From contig NZ_JAELVQ010000001.1 in the NCBI RefSeq assembly GCF_016428595.1, forward strand, positions 248,001-312,000: DNA of 64,000 nt, written 5' to 3'. Positions 44,712-54,835 of the stretch are shown piece by piece (positions within the stretch are counted from its first letter, which is position 1; each line of letters begins with the position of its first letter). This stretch comes from Snuella sedimenti (GTDB lineage: Bacteria > Bacteroidota > Bacteroidia > Flavobacteriales > Flavobacteriaceae). Position numbers and translations under genes: made by a program. The notes beneath the pieces are model-generated. The model was not told the origin of the DNA and made no database searches. It saw only the letters and a program-made list of their open reading frames with translations.

Positions 44712-46664
44712 ATGAAACAGCCCCTCTTTATTATATTTAGCATACTCTTCGTGTGTTCTTATGCGCAACAAACGTCTACAAAAGATACCCTTTTAAGAGT
44801 AGCGACCATTAAACATGAAATTAAAAGCAATGAAGTAACATTCATACCGTTAACTCCTGAATTAAATCAAATTGCAGGAGCTCCAAAAGCATTTTACACA
44901 CATTACTGGGAATTTGGCGATGGCCATTATAGTACTGAAGAACAACCAAAGCACATTTATAAACAACCAGGTGAATATGAAGTAAAACTTTGGGCTACCA
45001 ACAACTACGATACAGGTAAGCCACCCACAACACGACCCAAAAAGATAGCTATTAACACAGTAACTACCGAATACAGCGACATGGCTGCCATGGATGAAGA
45101 TTTCATCTTAAAACGTAATAGAGAGCCCGTCCCCAATGAAGAAATGGTTCTTATCATGCAATACAAAAACCCAAAAGATTATATTACTAATGGTAAGCTT
45201 TACTTATTCTATAACGAACATAAATACAAAGCGAACAACTTTAATTTAATAGACACCAGAACCTACTATAATGAAAAAAACATCCCCTCCAATACATTTG
45301 CGTACACGAATAACATTGATGATGATCGCACCTATATAGCAACTTTAAATAACGACATATATGAAGCAAGTACCATTTTACAGGATTCTACCGAAAAAAT
45401 GAACCTCCCTCTCAGTATTGAAGAATCAAAGGCCTATTACAAAAACTGGACACTTTTAGAATTCGACAATATGCAACCTAAGGAAGAGCGCAATATTTTC
45501 TTTAGCCTTAAAACCACTCCCGAAATGGTAAAGGACACCAGCGCGATTATTTCTGTAAGGGGTATTTATGTTCCCGATGGGAATTACGACAACCACAAAA
45601 TAAAAGACATGGAAATGGAAATTGTCACCTCACATGATCCCAATAAAATGGCATCCAACGGTACTTTTATGAATTATAGACTGGTTCGTTTTAAAACCTT
45701 AAAATATAAAATTAAGTTCCAAAATAACGGTGAAGGACCAGCACGAACCATTCGGTTAGAAACAGATATCCCAGAAATGCTTGACAAATCTACCTTAAAG
45801 GTTTTGGAGATGTACCCCAAGTGTGAAATATGCCCTAAACAAGAAGTATCCTATAGCTGCTTAGATACGACCTTTACAGATACACAGGCTATTTTTACCT
45901 TTAAAAATATTTATCTACCCGGTAGCGAACAAAAAAACGTTAAGGAATACGATTCCACCAAAGGCTTTGTAAAATACAGCATTAAATTCGCCAAAGATTT
46001 TCATAAGAAAAAAACCAAGAGCAAAACTGCTATAATTTTTGACAAAAACGATCCCATTATCACAAACTATGCTACCACCAAGTTTTTGCCCGGTATTTCC
46101 ATTGGAGCCAAAATAGGATATAATACTTTTAGCGACTTAAAAAATTCAGAAAGTTACTTTGTGGGCGCTACCCTATCCCCTTATAAATCTTACAGATGGT
46201 ATTGGCAAGTAGAATTAATGAACAATTTCCATAACTACGAAAGCAATACTAACGTTAGAGAGGAAATAGTTGATGGTGCTCAAGGGTTTCAACATTTACG
46301 CCGTACAACTTCCTATGCTACTTACGAAAACATCGATTGGGATATTCCTGTTTTAATGCGTTACAACCTTAATAATTACATAGGACTCGGTGGTGGGCTA
46401 CAAAATACCATTTCATTAAGCGAAAAGCAAAAGCAATCCATTTTAATAGAAGATTTTGAAGGTACCGATCCAAGAAACCCTATTATAAGCTCTGAAGAAA
46501 CACATAGCAACAAAACAAATACATTTACCAACTTAAGAACCAGCTTACTATTAGAAGCTACTGCCGGATTTTCTAGAATAGGTCCAAGTATAGGTGCGCG
46601 CTATATCTTGAACTTTAAAGATAATTTTAATTATTGGCAATTCTATGCTATCTGGAAATTTTAA
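44712..46664 (+). CDS. PKD-domain protein with C-terminal outer-membrane beta-barrel
   Basis: A 650-residue protein with a signal peptide ending near SYAQ. The PKD domain (about 50-115) shows the classic YWEFGDGHYS and PGEYEVKLWATN strands. The middle (about 170-455) is beta-rich, with a cysteine cluster KCEICPK and a stretch like the conserved-repeat domains of Bacteroidota surface proteins (KYKIKFQNNGEGPARTIRLETDIPEML). The last 190 residues are amphipathic strands ending in aromatic FYAIWKF, as expected of a small outer-membrane barrel. It probably presents the PKD/middle region on one side of the outer membrane. It is 28 bp upstream of the CHAT protease gene and in the same operon. Confidence 0.78.
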   Translation: MKQPLFIIFSILFVCSYAQQTSTKDTLLRVATIKHEIKSNEVTFIPLTPELNQIAGAPKAFYTHYWEFGDGHYSTEEQPKHIYKQPGEYEVKLWATNNYDTGKPPTTRPKKIAINTVTTEYSDMAAMDEDFILKRNREPVPNEEMVLIMQYKNPKDYITNGKLYLFYNEHKYKANNFNLIDTRTYYNEKNIPSNTFAYTNNIDDDRTYIATLNNDIYEASTILQDSTEKMNLPLSIEESKAYYKNWTLLEFDNMQPKEERNIFFSLKTTPEMVKDTSAIISVRGIYVPDGNYDNHKIKDMEMEIVTSHDPNKMASNGTFMNYRLVRFKTLKYKIKFQNNGEGPARTIRLETDIPEMLDKSTLKVLEMYPKCEICPKQEVSYSCLDTTFTDTQAIFTFKNIYLPGSEQKNVKEYDSTKGFVKYSIKFAKDFHKKKTKSKTAIIFDKNDPIITNYATTKFLPGISIGAKIGYNTFSDLKNSESYFVGATLSPYKSYRWYWQVELMNNFHNYESNTNVREEIVDGAQGFQHLRRTTSYATYENIDWDIPVLMRYNLNNYIGLGGGLQNTISLSEKQKQSILIEDFEGTDPRNPIISSEETHSNKTNTFTNLRTSLLLEATAGFSRIGPSIGARYILNFKDNFNYWQFYAIWKF

Positions 46665-46692
46665 GGATATACCTATTTGACAATCCATCCAT

Positions 46693-49266
46693 ATGAATAA
46701 ACTATACGTGCTTCTATTTTTTTACAGCGTCTTGGGTTTTTCGCAAAACTTAGAAGAACGTATTTATGTCGCTACCGAAACGTTCATTGCAAATAAAAAT
46801 GAAACTTCATTAAAAACCTTAAGCTCCCAAGAGGCTACATTTAAAAAACAGGTAAAAACAAAAGATGAGCAGCTAGCTCTGGTATTTTTACAATGTAACA
46901 AAGGGTATTACCTACATGAGTTGGGCGATTTAAATAATGCCATAAATACCTATGAAGAAGCATCAAACAGATTTAGCGCCTATAAACTCGGTACACTATC
47001 GGATTTCGACATTATTGAAAGCTGCCTGAAGCCCTTAGGTAATTTATACATAAAAACAGGAGATTTCACCAATGCTACCAACACCATTAAACACTATATT
47101 TTTGTTGCTACAGAAAAAAAGCAGACAAACCATCAAATTGGAGGCACTATTAATCTTGTTAAATTATACCAAAGCATTGGTGAACACCAAATAGCCTTAA
47201 AAATAACCGAAGAGGCCTTAAAACTGTCTGAAGCATCACTTTCGCAAAAAGAAAACCTACAACTTGCAAAAATTAACAGTCTAATTGCTTTAAAAGCATT
47301 TGATCAAGCACTAATTGAAAACTACAGTCCTTTTATCACTTCTAAATTCAGTAAACATAAAAACAGCTATTACATTGCGTTACAAAAAGAAGATTACCAA
47401 AAAGCATTACAGCATTTCAATAAGGCAAAAGCGTTTTTAACAACAACGTCTTTAACATCTCGAGAAGTAGCAAAGTTTCATGTTGAAGAAGCACAGCTAC
47501 ATATACTTCTAAACGAACCTAACAAGGCATCTAAAAGTTTAAAAGCAGCTCTAAGCATATTAGTTCCTAACTACAAAAAAGAGGGGCTGCCTACAAAAGA
47601 AGTATTGTATGCAGAAAATACATTTATTGATATTTTCGATTTATATGCGTCCATACAGACCAATACATCAACGGCTTTAAATAGTTTGGATCTCAGTTTT
47701 TTTGTTTCAAGACTACTACGAAACAACTGGACCTCACAGGAAAGCAAAATAAAGAATCAAGTTGCAGATAGGCATAGAAGCGAAACCTGTATTGGTTTAC
47801 TTTTTAATGCCTATAATAACTCTAAGGACAAAACATTTATATTTAGGGCTTTTCAATACGCCGAAAAGAGCAAAGCGACTGTATTAACAGACAACCTCTT
47901 AAAAAAGAAACGTTTACAGAAACACCCCAATGACAGTCTATTAATTAAGGAATTTGCCCTTTTAAAAGAACAGGAGCATTTAACCAGTTTATTAATAAAA
48001 GAACAGTTAGGAACATCACAAGCTTCAAAAATAAGTGCATTAAGTCAGAAGTTAAGAAGCCTATCGTTTCAACTAAAAACACTGAAAACTCAAATTTCAG
48101 AGAAATACCCAGAAAACAACGGCTCAATATCTATAAGCGACTTACAGCAGAAGCTTAAAGCTGATAAAGCCACTTTGGTATACTATTTTTTTGGAGGAAA
48201 TTCCATTTATCAGTTTATCATTTCCCATACCGATAATGCCCTATTCAAAATCCCCTTAAACAATACAATAAAAAAAGACCTCACGGACTTTATACATCTT
48301 TTTGATAACGCCGCCATTATAAACAACGACATTAAACGTTACACGCTATTAGCCCATCAAGCATACAACCTATTAAACTTTAATGCCGTCAAAACCGAAA
48401 AAAATGTGATTGTTATACCAGATGGCCTGTTAAATTTTGTTCCTTTTGAAGCCCTTTTAACCAAACACGTAAATACCACTGTCTTTTCTAAAATGCCCTA
48501 TGTTGTAAAGCAACAAACTATAGTTTACAACACCAACGCCTTATTTTATTTTAATGAGAGAGTAAAAGCTAAGAACAACAAATTATTGGGATACTTTCCT
48601 GTATTTGAAAACAGTACAAAAGAGCTAAGCTACTCTATTAATGAAGCCAAAACAATACAGAGCGAGATGCCTTCCAAACTGTTTTTAAAGAAGGCTGCCA
48701 CCAAAAGTAGTTTTATAGAAAATGTGCAAAACTACGGTACCATTCATTTGTCTACTCATGCTAGTGGCGGTGATTTTGTTACGCCTGCAAGCATTGACTT
48801 TTATGACGACAGCCTGTATTTACATGAATTATACAGCCGTGATATAAATAGCAACCTAGTTGTTTTAAGCGCTTGCGAAACAGGAATTGGAACGCTTTAC
48901 AAAGGGGAAGGCCCAATGAACATGGCTCGCGGCTTCCAGTATGCCGGTGCGCAAAACCTATTGATCTCCTTATGGCAAATAAATGACCTATCTACCTCAC
49001 AGATTATGCAATCATTTTACAAACACTACAACAACAATCAATTGGCCTTCCGCGCAAACCGAATATCTAAAATCGACTATCTGGGTAATAAATCTATTAG
49101 CAATGTAAAAAAATCACCATATTACTGGAGTGCATTCGTTTTTTATGGCTCGTTTGGTAAACCGGTAGATTCTGGCCTTTCCTTATTATTTTTTTATATG
49201 GGGATTAGTATTGTAATCATTCTAATTGCAGTACTTTTGATGCCGAAATTAAAAACTAATGACTGA
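46693..49266 (+). CDS. Periplasmic TPR-CHAT (caspase-like) protease with C-terminal membrane anchor
   Basis: An 857-residue protein. A signal peptide (ends near LGFSQ) is followed by TPR-type helices (about 60-480), then a CHAT domain (about 560-820) with the catalytic His689 in HLSTHA and Cys728 in LSACETG, both in canonical context (also ISLWQINDLSTSQIMQSFY). A membrane helix closes the protein (about 830-849), leaving KLKTND. So the protease domain should face the periplasm. CHAT is a caspase/separase relative used in regulated proteolysis and in some immune systems. The last 8 bp overlap the start of the retropepsin gene, a strong sign of coupled translation. The substrate is unknown; the neighbouring anti-sigma or exported proteins are candidates by context only. 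Confidence 0.9.
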   Translation: MNKLYVLLFFYSVLGFSQNLEERIYVATETFIANKNETSLKTLSSQEATFKKQVKTKDEQLALVFLQCNKGYYLHELGDLNNAINTYEEASNRFSAYKLGTLSDFDIIESCLKPLGNLYIKTGDFTNATNTIKHYIFVATEKKQTNHQIGGTINLVKLYQSIGEHQIALKITEEALKLSEASLSQKENLQLAKINSLIALKAFDQALIENYSPFITSKFSKHKNSYYIALQKEDYQKALQHFNKAKAFLTTTSLTSREVAKFHVEEAQLHILLNEPNKASKSLKAALSILVPNYKKEGLPTKEVLYAENTFIDIFDLYASIQTNTSTALNSLDLSFFVSRLLRNNWTSQESKIKNQVADRHRSETCIGLLFNAYNNSKDKTFIFRAFQYAEKSKATVLTDNLLKKKRLQKHPNDSLLIKEFALLKEQEHLTSLLIKEQLGTSQASKISALSQKLRSLSFQLKTLKTQISEKYPENNGSISISDLQQKLKADKATLVYYFFGGNSIYQFIISHTDNALFKIPLNNTIKKDLTDFIHLFDNAAIINNDIKRYTLLAHQAYNLLNFNAVKTEKNVIVIPDGLLNFVPFEALLTKHVNTTVFSKMPYVVKQQTIVYNTNALFYFNERVKAKNNKLLGYFPVFENSTKELSYSINEAKTIQSEMPSKLFLKKAATKSSFIENVQNYGTIHLSTHASGGDFVTPASIDFYDDSLYLHELYSRDINSNLVVLSACETGIGTLYKGEGPMNMARGFQYAGAQNLLISLWQINDLSTSQIMQSFYKHYNNNQLAFRANRISKIDYLGNKSISNVKKSPYYWSAFVFYGSFGKPVDSGLSLLFFYMGISIVIILIAVLLMPKLKTND

Positions 49267-49711
49267 AACGCTACAACAATTTCTACTTAAGAAAGGCTAC
49301 ACCAAAATAAAACTGAAGCTAACAAAGACCAATCATTTTGAAATAAAAGCGTCCATAAATGGTGTAAAAGGGCGTTTTATTTTGGATACAGGAGCCTCTA
49401 GCTCTTGCGTTGGCTTTGATGCCATTGAAACTTTTAAGTTAAAGGTTAAAGATTCTGAAATTAAAGCTGCAGGAGCTGGAGCCATTGATATGGACACGAA
49501 ACTATCTAAAAAAAATAAAGTAAAAATTGGTAAATGGCGTAACAATAAAATTCCTTTGGTCCTGTTTAATTTAGACCATGTAAATACGGCTCTAATCAAC
49601 CATAATTCAAAACCTGTAGATGGTATTATTGGAGCTGACATTCTAAAAAAAGAAAAAGCGATTATTGATTACGACAAGAAATACTTATATCTTAAATTAT
49701 ACGATTTGTAA
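49259..49711 (+). CDS. Retropepsin-like aspartic protease
   Basis: A 150-residue protein with the active-site motif ILDTGASSS (Asp43) in the expected beta-strand context, and the second-half signature PVDGIIGADIL typical of retroviral-type (clan AA) proteases. One catalytic aspartate per chain means it would act as a dimer. No signal peptide is visible, so it is probably cytoplasmic. It overlaps the CHAT gene by 8 bp (ATGACTGA). The pairing of two unrelated proteases in one transcript suggests a proteolytic relay, which is inference. Confidence 0.88.
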   Translation: MTETLQQFLLKKGYTKIKLKLTKTNHFEIKASINGVKGRFILDTGASSSCVGFDAIETFKLKVKDSEIKAAGAGAIDMDTKLSKKNKVKIGKWRNNKIPLVLFNLDHVNTALINHNSKPVDGIIGADILKKEKAIIDYDKKYLYLKLYDL

Positions 49712-49865
49712 CTTAAAATCAGTGCCCTACACCCCCATTATTATCGTAATCTAAGAGACTATTTAAAATATAGATTTGGCACACTTACTAACGAAAAATT
49801 CCCATCAAAGATACACGTATTACTAATTGAATTTACCGTATATACCAATTCAAACATAACAGGTA

Positions 49866-49899
49866 TAAAAAAAGTGCTACTCAACTTAGAGCAGCACTT
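49866..49899 (-). terminator. Terminator after sucB
   Basis: On the minus strand AAGTGCTGCTC pairs with GAGTAGCACTT over a short TAAGTT loop and is followed by seven T, 32 bp past the sucB stop. Confidence 0.88.
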
Positions 49900-49930
49900 C
49901 TTATAAGTTAACTTAACAAAACACTATCTA

Positions 49931-51142
49931 CTATAGCTCAAGTGCTTTTTTAACATCATTATTCATTAAAAGCGCTATAGGATTCTCTAAAGCTTCTTTT
50001 ACAGCCACTAAGAACCCAACACTTTCCTTACCATCTATAATTCTGTGATCGTAAGACAATGCCACATACATCATTGGATGTATTTCTACATTACCATTAA
50101 CCGCTATTGGACGTTCAATAATATTGTGCATTCCTAATATCCCACTTTGGGGCGGATTGATGATTGGTGTAGATAACATACTACCAAACACACCACCATT
50201 TGTTATTGTGAAAGTACCTCCCGTCATTTCATCAACCGTTATTTGTCCGTCACGTGCCCGTAAGGCCAAACGCTTAACTTCAGATTCCACACCTCTAAAA
50301 CTCAAATTTTCAGCATTGCGAATTACTGGCACCATTAAACCTTTAGGCCCTGAAACCGCAATACTAATATCACAGAAATCGTAAGACACCATTTCTTTAC
50401 CATCAATCATCGAGTTAACTGCAGGATACATTTCTAAGGCTCTAACTACAGCCAAAGTAAAGAAACTCATAAACCCCAAACCAACACCATGTTTGGCTTT
50501 AAATGTCTCCTTATATTCATTGCGCAACGCAAATATAGGCGACATGTTAACTTCATTAAATGTGGTTAACATTGCCGTTGTGTTTTTAGCTTCTACCAAA
50601 CGCTCCGCTACCTTACGGCGCAACATAGACATTTTGCTTCTCGTAGTGCCCCTGTTACCTCCGGTTGGTGTCCCCATAGAAGGCACGGCCTTAACAGCGT
50701 CTTCTTTGGTAACCCTACCGTCTTTTCCAGTACCAGCAATGGAGGCTGCATCAATCCCCTTTTCAGCTAAAATCTTTTTAGCAGCTGGGCTTGCGGCTCC
50801 AGTCGCATAGGTCTTTGTTTCTGCAGTAACTACCGGTTTTGCCGTTTCCTGCTTTGGAGCAGCTTCTGCCTTTGCATCTGTAGCTGCATCACCTTCAGGC
50901 TTTTCGGCACTTGTATCAATAAGACACACCACAGCACCAACAGCTACAGCATCTCCTTCTTCTGCTTTAAGCGTGATAACACCGCTCACTTCTGCAGGCA
51001 ATTCTAAAGTTGCCTTATCACTGTCTACCTCTGCAATAGCTTGGTCTTTTTCTACATAGTCACCATCTTCAACCAACCAAGTTGCAATTTCCACTTCTGT
51101 GATGGATTCTCCCGGTGAAGGCACTTTCATTTCTAAAATCAT
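49931..51142 (-). CDS. sucB: 2-oxoglutarate dehydrogenase E2 (dihydrolipoyllysine succinyltransferase)
   Basis: A 403-residue protein. It has an N-terminal lipoyl domain (1-76; lipoyl lysine in [12 protein letters not shown]), an Ala/Glu/Lys-rich linker, an E1/E3-binding domain (about 115-152; [14 protein letters not shown] and [11 protein letters not shown]) and the catalytic acyltransferase domain with [17 protein letters not shown] (His and Asp of the active site) at the C-terminus. It passes succinyl groups to CoA in the TCA cycle. It lies 69 bp downstream of sucA in one operon; the shared E3 subunit is not in this window. Confidence 0.97.
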   Translation of the reverse strand: MILEMKVPSPGESITEVEIATWLVEDGDYVEKDQAIAEVDSDKATLELPAEVSGVITLKAEEGDAVAVGAVVCLIDTSAEKPEGDAATDAKAEAAPKQETAKPVVTAETKTYATGAASPAAKKILAEKGIDAASIAGTGKDGRVTKEDAVKAVPSMGTPTGGNRGTTRSKMSMLRRKVAERLVEAKNTTAMLTTFNEVNMSPIFALRNEYKETFKAKHGVGLGFMSFFTLAVVRALEMYPAVNSMIDGKEMVSYDFCDISIAVSGPKGLMVPVIRNAENLSFRGVESEVKRLALRARDGQITVDEMTGGTFTITNGGVFGSMLSTPIINPPQSGILGMHNIIERPIAVNGNVEIHPMMYVALSYDHRIIDGKESVGFLVAVKEALENPIALLMNNDVKKALEL

Positions 51143-51211
51143 TCTCTATAATTTTAATTGTATTCTGAATTACTATCTATTCTAAATTTGTTATCTAAAC
51201 GCAATCGCTTA

Positions 51212-53947
51212 TTATTGAAAAACAGCTTCAATTACGCGTCTTTGTCTTGCTTTATCACGTGTACTGGATCCTGGTGCAGGCACCGAACTGTAAGGTCTGG
51301 ACATAACTTCCAGTTTTACTAAATCCATACGCTGGGCCATATGTGTCCATGCTCCCATATTCTTAGGTTCTTCCTGAGCCCAAATGTAATTTTCAACATT
51401 AGGATAACGATCTATAACCTTTTGAAATTTATCCAAATGCAAAGGGAACAACTGTTCTACCCTTACCAATGCAACGTCATCCCTTTCCAAAGTTTCCCTT
51501 TCAGCCAATAAATCGTAATAGAATTTCCCTGTACAGAAAACAAGTTTCTTTACGTTTTCTGGCTGTATCGTATCGTCTATAAGCTCTTGGAATGTCCCAT
51601 TAGCTAATTCGCTAATAGAGGAAACGGCCTTAGGATGCCTCAACAAACTTTTAGGGGTAAAAACAATTAACGGTTTTCTGAAATCGCGTTTCATCTGGCG
51701 ACGCAACAAGTGGAAAAAGTTTGCAGGTGTTGTACAATCTGCTACAATCATATTGTCTTCGCCACAAAGTTGCAAATAGCGTTCTATCCTTGCCGATGAA
51801 TGTTCAGAGCCCTGACCTTCATACCCATGTGGTAGTAAAACAACGATACCATTTTGTGACTTCCACTTATCTTCGGCAGCCGATAAATATTGGTCAAATA
51901 TAATTTGAGCACCATTGCTAAAATCACCAAACTGAGCTTCCCAAATGGTTAATGTATTCGGATTTGCCAAAGCATAACCATAATCAAATCCCAACACACC
52001 GTACTCCGATAAAAATGAATTATAAATATCCATTTTACCTTTACTCTCTGGATTGATATTTAGTAAATTAATACGTTCTTCTGAAATCTCGTCTCTCAAT
52101 ATGGCATGGCGATGACTAAAAGTTCCGCGCTCAACATCCTGACCAGATATACGTACGTTATAACCTTCTTCTAACAAGCTTCCATAAGCCAAAGTTTCGG
52201 CCATACCCCAATCTAGGGTATCTGTCTCAAAAACCATTTTTGCACGGCCGTCTAATATACGTTCTGCCTTGCGCAAAAACTTTACACCTTCTGGTACGGT
52301 AGACACAACTTTAGAAATATGCTCTAACCTTTGTTTTGGATAAGCAGTATCTGTATTTTCTAACATTGCATCAACGCCTTTACGGCTAAAGCCTTCCCAA
52401 CGTTCCTGCATAAACTCTCTTACCTTGGAAGACTCTGCTGCCTTGGACTTAGCATACTCGCGTTCGAGTGTTTCTCTAAAATCAGCTACAATTCCATCTA
52501 AATACGCCTTATCGATAGTCTTTTCTGCAATTAACTTTTCTGAGTATATTTTGAATGGATTCGGGTGCTTTGCTATTTGTTTGTATAATTTAGGCTGTGT
52601 AAAACGTGGCTCATCTCCTTCGTTATGCCCATACTTGCGATATCCCAAAAGATCGATGTATACATCTTTTTTATAGCGCATTCTATATTCTAAAGCCATT
52701 TCTACAGCATGTACAACAGCTTCGGCATCATCAGAATTAACATGTAGCACAGGAGACAAGGTTACCTTAGCCACATCGGTACAATAAGTACTTGAACGTG
52801 CATCTAAATAATTGGTTGTAAACCCTATTTGATTGTTTACAACAATATGAATGGTTCCTCCAGTTTTGTAACCGTTTAACTGACTCATTTGTCCCACTTC
52901 GTATGCAATACCTTGACCCGCTATAGCGGCATCACCATGTACCAATATGGGAATGATTTTAGAATCATCACCATTATAATCGGCATCAATTTTTGCTCGT
53001 GTAATACCTTCGGCAACAGGCCCTACCGTTTCTAAATGCGATGGATTGGGAACTAGGTTCATTTTTATGGATTTACCATTTTGATAGGTCTTATCTAAGG
53101 TTAATCCTAAATGGTATTTTACGTCTCCATCAATATTCTCATCTTCAAAATCTTTACCATCGAATTCGCTAAAAAGCTCATTCATAGGTTTTCTAAAAAT
53201 GTTCACCAAAGTATTTAACCTTCCCCTATGGGCCATCCCTAGGACACATTCCTTTACATCGTATTTTTCAACGGCATAAAAAAGCACGTTACTAATAGCC
53301 GGAATTAGTGATTCGCCCCCTTCTAAAGAAAATCGTTTCTGCCCAACGTACTTGGTCTGCAAAAAATTCTCGAAAGACACAGCTTGGTTCAACTTTGAAA
53401 GAATATACTTTTTAGTTTCAGTTGAATAGCTTGGATGATTATCGTTCTCGTTTAATCGCTCTTGCCACCATTTAATCACCTTCGGGTTACGCAAATACAT
53501 GTATTCAACTCCAATCGAACTACAATAAATACGCTCTAAATGCATAATAATTTTACGCAAGGTTTGCGCACCGATACCCAAAATATCACCAGCATTAAAA
53601 ACCGTATCTAAATCGTTTTCGGATAACCCGAAGTTTTCTATTTCTAGCGTTGGCGCATAGGTTCGTCTATCACGAACTGGGTTTGTTTTTGTAAACAAAT
53701 GACCTCTTATTCTATAACCATCTATAAGCTGTACAACTTGAAATTCTTTTTGTACCTGTTCTGGTATTTGTGTTGAAACACCGTCTATTATTTCACCATT
53801 TATCCCATAATTCTCACTCCCAAAATCGTAACCTTGAAAAAAGGCTCTCCAACTAGGTTCTACTGCATCGGGATTCTGCAAATACTGATCGTATAAATCG
53901 GCAAAATATGCTGTATGTGCGGCGTTTAAAAAGGAAAATTTATCCAT
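51212..53947 (-). CDS. sucA: 2-oxoglutarate dehydrogenase E1 component
   Basis: A 911-residue, full-length thiamine-diphosphate enzyme. The N-terminal segment FLNAAHTAYFADLYDQYLQNP with SWRAFFQGYDFG is the family signature. Conserved blocks include EKYDVKECVLGMAHRGRLN, ILVHGDAAIAGQGIAYE (TPP and metal binding), GYRKYGHNEGDEPRFTQP and LLPHGYEGQGSEHSSARIERYLQL. It decarboxylates 2-oxoglutarate and transfers the succinyl group to E2 lipoate. It is first in the sucA-sucB operon, transcribed divergently from a small outer-membrane protein gene 154 bp away. Confidence 0.97.
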   Translation of the reverse strand: MDKFSFLNAAHTAYFADLYDQYLQNPDAVEPSWRAFFQGYDFGSENYGINGEIIDGVSTQIPEQVQKEFQVVQLIDGYRIRGHLFTKTNPVRDRRTYAPTLEIENFGLSENDLDTVFNAGDILGIGAQTLRKIIMHLERIYCSSIGVEYMYLRNPKVIKWWQERLNENDNHPSYSTETKKYILSKLNQAVSFENFLQTKYVGQKRFSLEGGESLIPAISNVLFYAVEKYDVKECVLGMAHRGRLNTLVNIFRKPMNELFSEFDGKDFEDENIDGDVKYHLGLTLDKTYQNGKSIKMNLVPNPSHLETVGPVAEGITRAKIDADYNGDDSKIIPILVHGDAAIAGQGIAYEVGQMSQLNGYKTGGTIHIVVNNQIGFTTNYLDARSSTYCTDVAKVTLSPVLHVNSDDAEAVVHAVEMALEYRMRYKKDVYIDLLGYRKYGHNEGDEPRFTQPKLYKQIAKHPNPFKIYSEKLIAEKTIDKAYLDGIVADFRETLEREYAKSKAAESSKVREFMQERWEGFSRKGVDAMLENTDTAYPKQRLEHISKVVSTVPEGVKFLRKAERILDGRAKMVFETDTLDWGMAETLAYGSLLEEGYNVRISGQDVERGTFSHRHAILRDEISEERINLLNINPESKGKMDIYNSFLSEYGVLGFDYGYALANPNTLTIWEAQFGDFSNGAQIIFDQYLSAAEDKWKSQNGIVVLLPHGYEGQGSEHSSARIERYLQLCGEDNMIVADCTTPANFFHLLRRQMKRDFRKPLIVFTPKSLLRHPKAVSSISELANGTFQELIDDTIQPENVKKLVFCTGKFYYDLLAERETLERDDVALVRVEQLFPLHLDKFQKVIDRYPNVENYIWAQEEPKNMGAWTHMAQRMDLVKLEVMSRPYSSVPAPGSSTRDKARQRRVIEAVFQ

Positions 53948-54101
53948 TATTATTTTTAATACACTATTGCTTAGTCAAAATTTTTTCAAAAATACAACTT
54001 TTACTAAAATTAGATGTTTCTTTTATTATATTTATAAACAGATATTAATGGTTTTACAAATACTATATTTAATGTTAAATTTTTAACGTTTTCTTTATAA
54101 A

Positions 54102-54632
54102 ATGGGCATTTTTGTTCTTATAAATAAAAAAATCACCTACCTATCCTTTGTTCTTTTTGCATTAACCTTTACGTTATCTGCACAGCAGGATACAAGTACA
54201 TTTGCAAAGCACTTAAGATTTGGAGGCGGTATAGGTTTAAGCTTTGGTGATGGTTACTTTGGCGGAACATTAGCCCCTAGCGTTATTTATGAATATAATA
54301 ACAACATTGCTTTGGGCATAGGACTCAATGGCACTATTAACAACCAAAAAGATGTCTACAAATCCACTATTCTAGGAGGTAGCCTTATTGGTTTATTCAC
54401 CCCGATTAACAGCATACAACTTTCTACAGAATTCGAACAACTTAAGGTTACCAGAAAATACGAATCCCATCTAAATTTGAGTAATGACAGCTATTGGGTT
54501 CCTGCCTTATTTTTTGGCCTTGGCTATCGAAATGGTAATGTTACTTTCGGAATTAGATACGATATTCTGTACAACTCCAACAAAAGTATTTATTTAGATC
54601 CGTGGACGCCGTTTGTAAGGTTTTATTTTTAG
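54102..54632 (+). CDS. Small outer-membrane beta-barrel-like protein next to sucA
   Basis: A 176-residue protein with an uncleaved-looking N-tail then a hydrophobic signal ending near LSAQQ. The mature part alternates hydrophobic and polar residues with many Gly and aromatics (LRFGGGIGLSFGDGYFGGT, ALGIGLNG, FGLGYRNGNVTFGIRYDIL) and ends WTPFVRFYF, typical of an 8-stranded barrel. As far as I recall, such proteins are sometimes labelled alpha-ketoglutarate decarboxylase in flavobacterial genomes, apparently carried over from the neighbouring sucA. Nothing in the sequence supports enzymatic activity. Function unknown. Confidence 0.75.
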   Translation: MGIFVLINKKITYLSFVLFALTFTLSAQQDTSTFAKHLRFGGGIGLSFGDGYFGGTLAPSVIYEYNNNIALGIGLNGTINNQKDVYKSTILGGSLIGLFTPINSIQLSTEFEQLKVTRKYESHLNLSNDSYWVPALFFGLGYRNGNVTFGIRYDILYNSNKSIYLDPWTPFVRFYF

Positions 54633-54753
54633 AGACTGTTTAAATTTCATCCTTAGGTTTTCCTTCACACCTTTTTCACCAAATTTTACGAAAAAAACAA
54701 CTCTACAAAACACTGATTTACAAAGCAAAAGGACTTTTTTAAAAAATTAAGAC

Positions 54754-54812
54754 ATATTTATCTTAAATATGATATTTATCATATTTTTTTGAGATATGGC
54801 ACGCTAATTTTG
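54754..54812 (+). promoter_or_regulatory. Promoter and operator candidates of the nos cluster
   Basis: A TAATTTTG -7 box (54805-54812) lies 23 bp before the first gene. Upstream, AAATATGAT-N4-ATCATATTT (54765-54786) is a perfect inverted repeat centred about 40 bp before the expected transcription start, the usual place for a Crp/Fnr-type activator. It overlaps a second inverted repeat ATATTTA-TCT-TAAATAT (54754-54770). The 11-mer TATCATATTTT with a 17-bp gap to the -7 box recurs upstream of norC. Confidence 0.55.
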
Positions 54813-54835
54813 TAGTTATTAATATTAACATCATT

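Noticed and set aside
54754-54786. Possible CRISPR-like or phage attachment repeats in the nos promoter
   Set aside because: The overlapping inverted repeats are explained by operator symmetry in AT-rich DNA. There is no direct repeat array and no integrase gene.
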